A DNA stretch of 64,000 bases from Morella rubra (lineage: Eukaryota; Streptophyta; Magnoliopsida; Fagales; Myricaceae), in contig CM025855.1 of the NCBI GenBank assembly GCA_003952965.2, positions 5,211,848-5,275,847 on the forward strand, in the 5' to 3' direction. Made by a program: the position numbers and the translations under genes. Of the stretch, positions 11,830 through 22,299 are shown one piece after another. Every line of letters starts with the position of its first letter. Position 1 is the stretch's first letter. The notes beneath the pieces were generated by a model that saw nothing but the letters and a program-made list of their open reading frames with translations, was not told the origin of the DNA and searched no databases.

Positions 11830-12080
11830 AGGTAACATTAGGGGATATCCACGGTAAAATCTTATTAAAGGACGTTCATCGATGGTTTGAGGGCATAAAG
11901 TACACCATTTCTTGGGCATCTATGCATGTAAGCTTTCTCTCTCAGCCGCTGTCTATGCAATTTGGACGCAACTAAATCAGAGGTTATATTGCAGGAAAAA
12001 AACGCAAGCTAGTGTATGTTTTCAACGAGGTAGTCTGCAATGTTAAGGACCAGAAAAAACGCAAGCTGGGTTCTGCCCTT
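11830..12080 (+). mobile_element. LINE fragment (zf-RVT region)
   Basis: The plus strand encodes HGKILLKDVHRWFEG, then KYTISWASM, and in another frame LSAAVYAIWTQLNQRLY. These resemble the zinc-binding reverse-transcriptase region and the following A-Y-IW-xRN-x-R segment at the C-terminal end of plant LINE ORF2. Only this short 3' part is present, with at least one frame change between the two blocks, and no poly(A) tail or target duplication was found. A fossil scrap. Confidence 0.55.
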
Positions 12081-12330
12081 TGACACGTATTTTTGGGAAT
12101 ATACTTATCATTCACCCAAAAAAAAAAACACAATTTGCTACCGTAGAACTTTGTTTGACTCAATTATTTTATGTTTTATTGATTGATGAGGTCAATTAGG
12201 TCAACTCATAGTACTCAAAAGTAATATATTTAGATCACCTAAGTTGCATTTACAATACATGAATACTGTTCAACTCCACTTGGTTTGGACCCTCAAGTTG
12301 TTTTCTCCCTCTCTGTGATGGTTTTTTTTT

Positions 12331-12480
12331 GGTTAAATACATTTTGCCTCCTTATCTTTAAGAGTATTTACACATTGCATCCCGATGTATTATTTTTGAA
12401 ACATTAAATTCGTAAAATTACATATTTTTTCAATTTAGATCCTGTGGTGTAATTCGACGTCAATTTAGACGGATTCCATA
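12331..12480. mobile_element. Half MITE of the 8405 family, upstream of the MADS gene
   Basis: GGTTAAATACATTTTGCC and the following 130 bp align with the left arm of the 8405-8801 element, including CCCGATGTATTATTTTTG and ATTTAGACGGATTCC. The right arm is missing. It ends about 400 bp before the MADS start codon, so it sits in the proximal promoter. Confidence 0.8.
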
Positions 12481-12686
12481 CCTCTCACGGAAACTTTTTT
12501 TCTTTTTCTTTTTTCGGTCCTGGCCTCCCCTCTCGACAGCAGCCTAGATTCAAGGGCCGGGCTAGCTCATAGAACCAACGGCAACACTTCCACCCTATCA
12601 ACCATCAAAATCCCCGAAGTTTGGCCCTTTCTTTTGTTTGCATCCTTGAATCTCTCTCTCCTATCTCTCCTCTCACCCATTTATAA

Positions 12687-12690
<4 letters not shown>

Positions 12691-12722
<32 letters not shown>
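12691..12722. repeat. (TC)n microsatellite before the MADS gene
   Basis: An uninterrupted CT run lies about 155-185 bp upstream of the MADS start codon, right after a TTTATAACC TATA-like stretch at about 12679. It is probably in the 5' leader, where CT runs are common in plants. Confidence 0.8.
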
Positions 12723-12725
<3 letters not shown>

Positions 12726-12875
12726 CAAACCTTCCCTTTAAGTTCATTTCATCGTGTCTCAGTCTATAAAGGCCATTATACATACTTTGTTCCCAAAAAG
12801 CTGTTTAATCTCTCCGTAGTAAAATTTCTGCATTGCCCTTTTTTCGAGCATAGATATAGGTGACGCCAGATCAAG

Positions 12876-14121
12876 ATGGGTCGCGTTAAACTGGAGATAA
12901 AGAGAATAGAAAACAACACAAATCGCCAAGTTACATTCTCCAAGCGTAGAAATGGACTCATTAAGAAGGCTTATGAGCTTTCCATCCTTTGTGACATTGA
13001 TATTGCTCTGATCATGTTCTCTCCCTCTGGTCGCCTCAGCCACTTCTCTGGCAAAAGAAGGTGTACCATATTTTTCAAACTATCCTATCAGCACCTCATA
13101 TTTATTTTGCATGCTTTCGTTTCTTTTTTTTTTTTTTTTTTTGCTTTTCTTACCTATTGATAATGTTTGAAATTGGGTTTTAATTTATGTTTCTAACCAA
13201 GAATTGGGTTTCTCACAATCCAGCAATTTATGTATGTAGAATACAATATTTTCCTCAAACCATTTTTAGTCTTTTCTCCATCCATTGAGTTTTGTTCGTT
13301 TACAACTTTCTTTTTAGTCTCGCGCCCTCACCGTGGCCCTGTTAAATTATGTCCCTGGAAAAAGGTGGTGGAAATGATGGTGGAAAAGGTTGTAGCCTCT
13401 AACAAATGGTGCTTTAGAAATGTAGTTCATTTCTAGCGGTATCTATGCAGCTTGGGAACTACCGTGTCCTAGCTTCCCTGCATTCCTTCATTTTGGTGTT
13501 TAATGTTTTGCTATGAGTCTAATTGTGTCTCTCTTTTGAAGTACGAGACTGAATTATAAGACTTTCCTTGATGGTCTTTTGTTGTCTTGGAAAGCAGGAT
13601 TGAGGATGTGTTTACTCGTTTCATCAATCTTCCTGACCTAGAAAGAGAACAGTATGCACTTGAGAATTGTGTTACTCTATTCAGAATTATTAGTTATAAA
13701 TACTTCGTCACTTAATGGGCTTGTTAATGTGATTAACTACATTATTTTATTTGCTTCAGAGCTGTCGTTGAGAAAGGGAGGCACTGGTATGTCATCTGAA
13801 TTCTTCTCCTTTAGCATATATCTATAATCCCACCTCCCTCTCTCTCTCTTTGTCTCTGTCTCTCTCCATTTGCTTTACTCATTAATTTCCATTTTGCAGT
13901 GACATTCAAAACAAGGAGGTAAGACAACCTCATTCTGATGTCCAAATTTTTTAAGGGTGTAAGCAATATACCCTCCTACCCTTTTGAATTCAACAGAAAA
14001 GGGCAGCACAATAAATATTGATAATGTTTTTAATGTTACATTGCAGCAGTACTTGCTTAGGACCCTACAGCAACTAAGTAATGAAAATGACATCGCTCTT
14101 CAAATTGCCAAGTGTGTCTGC

Positions 14122-14154
<33 letters not shown>

Positions 14155-17100
14155 CCCAGATCATTTCTTTAAGAATTTTTTTTAAAGATAACGTGTATGT
14201 TCTAGTTTCAAGAAATGAACAATAATTTTCTATTGGTGCTGAATGCTTTTCCCCTTTTTTTTCTTCCTCTTTGATGATGTGTTACCAATGCTCGATAAAA
14301 GCCCGGCGGTTGTTAACTCTGAAATTGAGGTAATTACACAGAGATGTTGGTCATACGTCTCTTTGTCACCTTTATGAAGTTTCGTTGTTACTGGGCTTTT
14401 GGAGGATTTTTGACTGCAGTGAATCGTTCTCGATTCTAGGAACTCCAACGCGAAATTGGTAGGTTACAGCAGCAACTCCAAATGGCTGAAGAACAGATCA
14501 GGTCCTTCAAAAATCTGGGACAAAAGTTACATGTTTAGAATTGATTGTTTCTTCGAGACTTTTAAGGGTAACTTCACTGATTTGACTGTAGGTTATATGA
14601 GCCTGACCCTCTAAAGATCACATCTATTGGAGAGCTCGAATCCTGTGAAAAAAATCTTGTTGACACCATGGCTCGTGTCATGCAGAGAAAGGTTTCGGAT
14701 TCTTTGTTAATTGCAAACGAAAGGTCAATTCATTTGAATGAGTCTAAGATTCAATCTAAACTTCCATCTTTCGAGAACTATTTGATATTTTGTAGGAATA
14801 TTTGTTGAGCAACCATCCATCTTCGTATGATCCATCCAGCATGCAGGTAATTAAGCTGAAGAAAAGTATAATAGACCACCAAATACAACTCAAAATCAAA
14901 TTAGCATAAATGAGTATTTGATTTTTTTTTTCATGGATTAATAGCAAGGGATGCCGGCCTCTTTCGACAATGAACTTGTCAGTTGGTTGCCCGATGGTGG
15001 TCAGAACCATGGACAAATTTTTGATCCATCTGCTTCTCTCAATCAATTCAGGTAAGTCATCACCTTTTTCCCTAACCCTCTAAAAGAATTACGTTTTAAA
15101 GATGATTTAAACTTGTAGCTGCATTTGTACCCTATATGTGTTTACCTCTTGATAGATGTCTCCATTTTTGCTGCTTTTTGACATGCTGCTTAGACAATGA
15201 TCAGCCATTAACAATGAAGAAGCAACTTTTTAAGTCCTAATCATATCTAAGCAAAGAAAACCTGACAGAGACTACTTGTAGGTAAATTTGCCAAACCCCA
15301 TTGAGTTTTGCTTTTGAGATTTAACCCCGTATGATAAGGGGCATCAATAGAGACCCATCCCGTTAGGATTCCCCTCCATTGCAATGATGGAAAAAAAGAT
15401 GAAAACCGAAAAACGAGTAGTAGGGGATGAGGATCCCTGCCCACTCTGAGTGATGGTGGCATCAGGTGTTTTTTTAGGTTGCTATCAATGCCCCCTTTCT
15501 TATAAGGAAATAAAAGCTGAGAAGCAAAAGTACAGGACATTAAATCAAAATTAGATAAAGCACAAGGAGTGGCTAAATTTAGCTTAAGAATCTATATGGA
15601 TCATTCCTTAATCATATTGTGGAACAAACCATTAGAAACGCTATCTATAAATATTTTGCAATACTTCTATTTTTGCTGGTGTTATATAGCTCATGAACAG
15701 GGTGTAAATAGCCTGCAACTAGTCATTACTGCTTAACAATTTGTCCATGCATCACATTACCACATTCTTTTCCAAGAGAATAGAAAGCATACCTTTTCAC
15801 TTTCCATTGCTCTAAAGAACGAGGCAAAAGATGTGTTGGTTAGACTCCTCGTGGGTCTACTTCCTTCTCTGGTCTCTCTATTTCGTAAAACTTTTTGGAT
15901 AATGCATATCTGCACGCTGCAGCACTTCAAAATCTTAATTGGATTTGGTGAATGCATCTCAATTTCTCTAATTCACTGGAACACATAGTAATATAGAACA
16001 ATATCCAACACAACCTCTTTTCTTTCTCCTAGAATTGCTTCTGAAAACGTATATATATGCATATGCAGTAAAATTAGCACATACCACAACTCTTTAAACA
16101 TCTTCTCTGTCAAAGCATCTGGTGAACATCGTCGACATCGACATTCAGTTCTCTCTATGGTTTAAGCCCAACCTAGGATCCAAGCGACCCCCTTCTTGTG
16201 GGTGTAATCCCTTTCTCCAAATGGGGCCGCTATCACTTTCTAGTCACTAGACCGCCGTCATCCAGCATTACTCTGTTTTCTTCAAACAAACTTCAGCGTC
16301 AGTGTCTCATTATATGAATAAAAATCAATTGGCTTTAGATTCAATATGACCAACGAGTTCAGACTTACATTTACAGGGAGCTATCATCGACGGTGTATGA
16401 TCCGTTCTCGCAAGGAACGAGCTCAAACACGGATCCACGCAGTATGAGTGAAGGAAACCTCACACAGTGGCCTCAGGGGTACAACTCAACGGCGCACCAT
16501 TCCACGGCTTTCTTGCCACCCACTTTGTTCCCTCACATCCAGGTTTCCTCGAAATTATAAACTTGCAATTTGGATAAAGCGCACTTAACCAGAAGGAATA
16601 ATATTTCTTGGTACCCAAAAGGATTTAGATAAACACGATGGTTCTCCCAAAACATGGAGACAACCTCAAACCTACGGTCTGAACGATTGTTGGCAAATGG
16701 CTTTGAATTGGTCCATATGCCACTCCGGCCTAGCTTAAACTCATAGCTCGGCGTTGTTAAATTTTTGGGCCCGTTACTGAATGCTCTGGCCAATCCAGAC
16801 TCCAGCCCACAAGTTTTTCTTGAGAAGATTCGCGATATATCTCATGGCATTTTTCAAAATCTCAAGGGTTAATAACCATTTTGATCCCTGAGTTTTACAA
16901 CCTTTTTCAAAATAGTTCTTGAGTTTTAAATTTGCTCAAAACAGTCTTTGGGTTATTTTTGTTTGTCGATTTAATCCTTCAGTCCAATTCCGTCCCTTAC
17001 ATGCACAGTCAACTAACGACGGGACATGTCAATCCCAATAAAATCCCGTCACATGTACCAATTTGAAAAAACAAACTCACAAAAGGACAACCACGTTGGC

Positions 17101-17938
17101 ATATGCATTTAAAAAAATAAATTAAAAAAAAACCTTGAACGGGAGCCCAGATCTAGGCTCCCCCTGTTGGTGGTGGCTCCCCTACGAAGGTTGCTAGCCC
17201 TTGTGTACGGAAGCCTAGATCTGGGCTCCTGTTCAAGTGTTTTTTTTTTTTTTTTTGAAAAAAAAAAAAAAGATGCCAACACGATTGTCCTTTTGTGAGC
17301 TTTTTTTTTTTTTCAAATTGGTACACGTGACAGGATCTTATTAGAGTGACGTGTCCCGCCGTTAACTGACTTGCATGTAAGGAACGAAATTAGACGGAAG
17401 GATTAAATCGACAACAACACTAATCCAGAGACTAATTTGAGCAAATTTAAAACTCAGGTACCATTTTGAAAAAGGGTGTAAAACCCAAAGACCAAAATGG
17501 CCATTAACCCAAATCCCAAATGTAACGTTTATCCTACTGAAAGATTTAGACCGGTGCTTTTGTTCTTTTCCCCTGCTTTTCCACTTTGCAAATAATGACA
17601 GACTTAATTGCCAAAAACACCCATTTTTCAGAACTTAGTGACATTTTGAAAGGAGATATTAAAGGACCAATAATTTTCTACGGGCACCAGGGTTCCTGAA
17701 GTTAAATATAAGGATTCCATTGTTTTTTTTTTCCTGCATATATATAATCTTATGTTAATTCGAGGTGTGCAAGAGTCTTGATTATCCTATTTGATGTCGC
17801 CGCCAGCATGGAACGGTGGGCTCAGAAATGCCAGAGTTGATGCCACATGAGCACTTGGAGCTCCAAATCAACGGCTCCCAAGTTCAAGTGGACGATGAAG
17901 TTGCAAATTATGAGACCAAATTAAGTCCCTCGGCGTAA
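12876..17938 (+). CDS. AGL104: MIKC* MADS-box transcription factor, AGL66/AGL104 (S-clade) type
   Basis: This DNA-binding regulator belongs to the MIKC* class, whose Arabidopsis members AGL66/AGL104 act as heterodimers in pollen maturation. Exons: 12876-13060, 13598-13651, 13760-13786, 13900-13918, 14050-14111, 14302-14329, 14440-14501, 14592-14691, 14796-14846, 14945-15051, 16377-16542, 17807-17938; 330 aa, all junctions GT-AG and in frame. Residues 1-60 are the MADS domain (starts [13 protein letters not shown], contains [20 protein letters not shown]). The I/K region is spread over short exons (19 and 27 bp among them), as usual for MIKC*, with [10 protein letters not shown], the Gln-rich coil [13 protein letters not shown] and [20 protein letters not shown]. 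The C-terminal part is Ser/Gln/Pro-rich. The S-clade call rests on close resemblance to remembered AGL104 through residue 190. The ATG fits the universal MADS start. The last intron holds a 645-bp MITE. Confidence 0.93.
14044..14050 (+). promoter_or_regulatory. NAGNAG tandem splice acceptor in the MADS gene
   Basis: The acceptor before the EYLLRTL exon reads GCAGCAG followed by TACTTG. Use of the second AG gives the family sequence KEYLLRTL; use of the first would insert one Gln. Both keep the frame. Confidence 0.6.
14121..14150. repeat. (CT)n microsatellite in MADS intron 5
   Basis: A CT run lies just after the donor of the exon ending at 14111. Confidence 0.75.
16866..17510. mobile_element. 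645-bp long-inverted-repeat MITE in the last MADS intron
   Basis: The ends GGGTTAATAACCATTTTG and CAAAATGGCCATTAACCC are inverted. Arms of about 250 bp pair through blocks such as GTCCTTTTGTGAG, GGGACATGTC/GACGTGTCCC and AACTCAGG/CCTGAGTTT. The 9-bp flanks AAATCTCAA (16857-16865) and AAATCCCAA (17511-17519) match at 8 of 9 positions. The centre carries an inner repeated block, GCCCAGATCTAGGCTCC and AGCCTAGATCTGGGCTCC, flanked by A and T runs. No ORF. It lies wholly inside the intron between the exons ending 16542 and starting 17807, so it does not disturb the reading frame. Confidence 0.92.
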
Positions 17939-18682
17939 ATGTAATGGGGAATACACCAATACTTTGAGGGACTTGTTCTGTGTCATATATACTGGAAGGG
18001 GCTCGAGTTTCTTGGACGGCTGCTACTAGAAAACACTTGTACAATTAAGAGACTCTGCATATATATTAATATATACGAACAGTATTTATACCCTAGTGAC
18101 GGTTTTGTATAATAATAAATCTGCAGAATTTTGTATGTATCAAAATTTCGGAGGACAAAGATAGTACTACAAAGTCAACCACTCAACCCTATACTAGCTT
18201 GTGCTGTGGACATGGGTTCTCAAATGGGTCCCCTGGATTTTCAATTTCTATTCACTTTTTTGCTGTTAAGTCCAATTCAGCTAGCTTTCGAAATGTAAAA
18301 AATTACCACCCCTGGAATTGCTAATTAGATGATTAGCCCTTTTTTTGTGTGTGTGTGTGTGTGTTTTTCCGTATCTTTTTTTTTTATTAAATCAAGAATA
18401 TCGACTGGAGGGAGGCTGTTGGTTGATTAACCTTAATACTATCATCTATTCCGAATAATGCCCATAATAGTATAAGCTCGATCGTGATGATCCTCTTGTC
18501 ATGTTTTTGTATAAAAATGTTTGAAAAATTACCCATGTGATTCGCACATGCCATATTCGGGCGTGAATGACCATAAATGATCTTGTACTCGAACTAAAAC
18601 ATACAAAGAAGAAAAGAAGGACCAGAAGTGCAAAACTGGAGTTGTTGGAGGTGTTCCATCATGAGGAGGGAGGAGGTGAATG
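17939..18682. other. MADS 3' flank and spacer
   Basis: This holds the probable 3' UTR (an AATAATAAAT-type A/T stretch near 18110) and a (GT)n run at about 18346-18365. No further exon is seen. Confidence 0.5.
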
Positions 18683-18890
18683 GGATGAGGATCCTCTGTA
18701 ATTTTCTGTCCGGATTGTACGGTGTAATTTGGAGAAAGATGGACCGATCAAGTAGACCTTACACCATTTATTGTTGTTCATGTAAAGTTTCGGATAGTAT
18801 GGATCCTACAATAAGGTTTACTTACTCAGTCTATCTCTTTCCGAATTGTACAGTGCAATTTGAACAAAAAATTGCAAAAGATCCTGATAT
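18683..18890. mobile_element. 208-bp MITE, Mutator-like
   Basis: Inverted arms of about 50 bp pair GATGAGGATCCTCTG and GGATTGTACGGTGTAATTTG with CCGAATTGTACAGTGCAATT and AAGATCCTGATAT. The 10-bp flanks GAGGTGAATG (18673-18682 and 18891-18900) are identical, giving a 9-10 bp target duplication. No ORF of its own: the open frame across it (18628-18897) is an accident of the repeat. Confidence 0.85.
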
Positions 18891-18900
18891 GAGGTGAATG

Positions 18901-20680
18901 TTATCTGTGCAGTTTGAGAGAGCCCTCCAAGCTAGGGAAGTCAAGGCAGTTCCCCCACATGGAAACAGGCAAAACCATCCATATTTAGTATTGCACATCC
19001 CTCAACTCACACCACCTGAGTGAAGTCTCCAAGGAGTATTTCTGACCACTCACCGACCATTCCATTTGACTGCTATATATCTTATCGTGATGAGATTTAG
19101 AATTTAGATGACTAGATACTTGGTCACTGAAATCCGTATTTGTTATAAAATATATCTCCTCACTACAGCCACCTAAGAAGGTGGTCACGTGTGAGTCTTC
19201 ATTCTTCCTTCTTTTTTCTTTTCTTTAACTCATTTATACTTTTTACTATTTAATATTATAAAATATAATTTAAATAATAAAATCTACGTTTTCCTAAGAG
19301 GACAAATTTTTGAGATAAGTGATAATTTCACATTCAAATCGTCATTTCTATATTTTTAGATTTGAATTGATCTATGCAAGCCACACATGCTACTTTCTAC
19401 CTGTTTTCATGTTATAAATAAATGGAGAGCGCATTATTTAAAATTTTAATGATTAGGGTCTAATGGGTCTTTTTTTTCTTTCTTTCTTATAGGTAAGGAA
19501 AAATAGATTCACATTCCATCTAGGAAAAGACCTAACTTTTAAAGAGATGATCATACCTTATAAGGTACTCGCGGATGGTCCTCTTTTGTAACGTGGAATA
19601 AGTTTTTTTTTTTTTCATATTAATTTTTAATTTTTTTTAAAAAAATAATCATTCATACATTATGAAAAGAGTCAAAAGCAAATTGTGTGGATAAGAAAGC
19701 GACAGTGAAGAGGGTGATGAGAATTAGGTAGTAATTTCTGCTAAATATTTAAAAAAACAATTGCATCCTAGGTCATTTTGGTATGACAGTAATCCTAAAA
19801 GCTGACAACTCTCTTTTGTTTGTTTCCTTATTCTCAGCACTAAAAGACAACTCTCACACGCTTCGCTCTATGTTTCTCTTTTTGACAAACTCTCAGGCAG
19901 GAACCACAGCAATGATGGGAGTTATTGATCTGTTCTGTGAAAAGTTAGCCAATTGGTCAGATTCGTCTCGTGGCAAGAAAGAGACTGCTTTTTCTCACTA
20001 TCAGTTACAAAATCAGAAAATTTGGCACATTAAGGAGGTCTGACACAGCCAAGGCCCTCTTAATTTGTTCACACCTCCCTTCACTTAGACAGCACTTTAC
20101 CAATGTCAAACCGTGGTCAAGTAATTAATTCTACTTTGTCCTCAACCGTGCATGCAAATGCAAACCCCCCACGCATATGTCACCCCATCGGATGATGCAT
20201 GTCCTGCCCCGTGCTATATACTCCAGGCTTTCACACTACTCAGATTTCTCTAGAGACTCGACACTATCTTCTAATTACCAGCCAACCCATTTTGGAACCG
20301 AGTTATCATTTAATTAACTAAGCATCAAAACCATCGAAAATGGTTTTGAATAATACATTATTTGGTATAATTAATTAGGAGGTAAAAAGAAGAAAATATT
20401 CAATGTCATATGAAAAAGAAAAGAACACATATATATAAACCATATATATGTACTCACTACAACTTTTGGCAATAGGGCCATCTTCTAAAGCCAAATTGTA
20501 GTAGGCTAGATTCAATGTGATAGACACTTTCTCTCAGAATGGATGACATAAACATTTTGAGGGAAAAAAAATATTGGATACTTAGGAAAGAGAAAGAAAA
20601 AACGTTAATCACGTTTTAGGTTTTACTCGTGGATTGCTTAAACTTGGGTCCGTATGTCCATATATTCATTTGACAATGAT
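18901..20680. other. Spacer without recognised genes
   Basis: The sequence is AT-rich with short open frames (for example 19783-20043) that match nothing I know. A promoter-like GTGCTATATACTCC followed by a CT/AC-rich leader-like stretch at about 20210-20290 could start an unannotated transcript, but no product can be defined. Confidence 0.4.
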
Positions 20681-21246
20681 ATTTGCTTAATAATAGATCC
20701 AAACATTAAATTCGCCTTTCTCATGACTAGTAATAGAAAACGACAATCGCACGTGAGACTGGAGAAAACCTGCGTTAGCATCCACCTCATTGCTAACGAT
20801 TTACCAGATAATTATTGGGTATAAAGTATATATTAGGTTGGTAGTAATTAGTAGTGTAATCACTGATAACTAATTCAATTTCTGGCCAATTGCTAAACAT
20901 ATATATATATTGAAGAGTACAGAACCACTAATTAGATCTAATTAGTAAGCAAACATCATTGTCAAATATATACTTTAGTGGTTTGGTACTCTTCAGAACA
21001 TTAAGATTTTTGCTTACTAATTAGATTCGAATATTAAATTCTACCTTCTCATGATTAGTAAATAATTAGTGATAGACAACGACAATCGCACGTGAGACCG
21101 GAGAAAACCTGAGTTAGCATCCATCTCATTGCTAACAATTGGCCAGATAATTATTTGGTACAAAGTATATATTAGGCTGCTAGTGATTAGGAGTATAATC
21201 ACTGCTAACTAATTCAATTTCGGGCAAATCACTATACATATATATA
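20681..21246. repeat. Direct duplication (period about 339 bp) with inverted pieces
   Basis: Copy 1 (about 20681-20905) and copy 2 (about 21008-21246) share GACAATCGCACGTGAGAC, GTTAGCATCCA, CAGATAATTATT, AAAGTATATATTAGG and AACTAATTCAATTTC in the same order. Between them TGAAGAGTACAGAACCACTAA (20911-20931) faces an inverted, diverged copy at about 20976-20995, and a third copy in direct orientation lies at about 21341-21361. The complex ends about 120 bp before the TATA-like site at 21484. Confidence 0.85.
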
Positions 21247-21483
21247 AGGCCATTTTCTTTGGACAAATTTTTAGTTGCAAGTGAGTTCCTGCCTGTTTAC
21301 AATTGTGTAGCCTAATCTGTCTACTGAAACAATATATATATTGAAGAGTACAGAACCACTAAACAATTTATTTTTTAAAAAAAGCTTTAAAAGAGTCTCA
21401 ATTTTAACGACAGCGCAAAAGTTTGATATCAATCTCAGGAAATTTACAACCTCTATCTGTGTGGGCACATAACCCAATTTTTT

Positions 21484-22299
21484 CCTATAAATTTGGCTCT
21501 CCAGAGCTTCACTTTTAGAGATATTGCAGAGAGCTTGTTTTATAGTTCACCTCTTCTCCTTCTCTTGCAGTTACAATTCTTTCTTTCGCACACCATTTCT
21601 CAACAGCTATCTCGACCGCCTGCATGCGTTTTCTTCTCAATATCCTTCTTCGGTATAATCTCTTTAGTGTTTTACCGAGGCCCTGATAAAATTGTATGCC
21701 GGCGAAAGTTGATAAAATTTGCTCGCTTTTCCACTAATTTCTAATTTACATCTGAAGCCATAACCTTCATATATAATGTAATCCTTTTTTTGATGTCTGC
21801 AGGTGATCTGAAATCGTGCTCGTGTGTAAGCCACTGGGCCAGTAAGCGATCTTTATGTCGGATTTCCAGGTAAATGACATAAGGTAAAAAAGAACATGTG
21901 TTACTTTCTCTTATCGAAGACTGTTTCATGCAGTTCTATGTGTTGTTGGTCTCGGATCTCTCTCTCCTCTTCCCTCTCTCCGGCCTATTTCTTCTTCATC
22001 TCTTTTACTTTTTTAGGCAGGTCTTCTTGGGAAGGATTTTTCATAGACTGTCTGACCCAAAAAAAGTACTTTGGGCTGGGACGTCAGATTGTTCCTCCTG
22101 GGGATAGCCCGGTCGTTTCTGCAATTTCTAATACGAAAGCACATACACACATCCCTAGAAAATATCAACTCTCTTCAGCTTTTTTACCGACTATCATAAA
22201 CCGAACATCAGTTATATGGTGTTCCTTTTTTAGCCCTCGATTCACATTTCGCTCTATAGTGATCTGCGAGTTCAGTCTAAAATTCGCCTGAGAGAGATG
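21484..22299 (+). promoter_or_regulatory. Probable promoter, leader and first exon of the Gln-rich gene
   Basis: CCTATAAATTTGG at about 21484-21496 looks like a TATA box, followed by a CT-rich leader-like stretch. The sequence GAGAGAGATG at 22290-22299 is followed directly by GTAAGC, a good donor. Joined to the acceptor ending at 24695, that ATG reads in frame as Met-Asn-Met-Glu into the next exon. If real, the ATG sits at the last three bases of the first exon and is separated from the rest of the protein by a 2.4-kb intron. The leader contains other ATGs, so it may itself be spliced. Confidence 0.4.
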
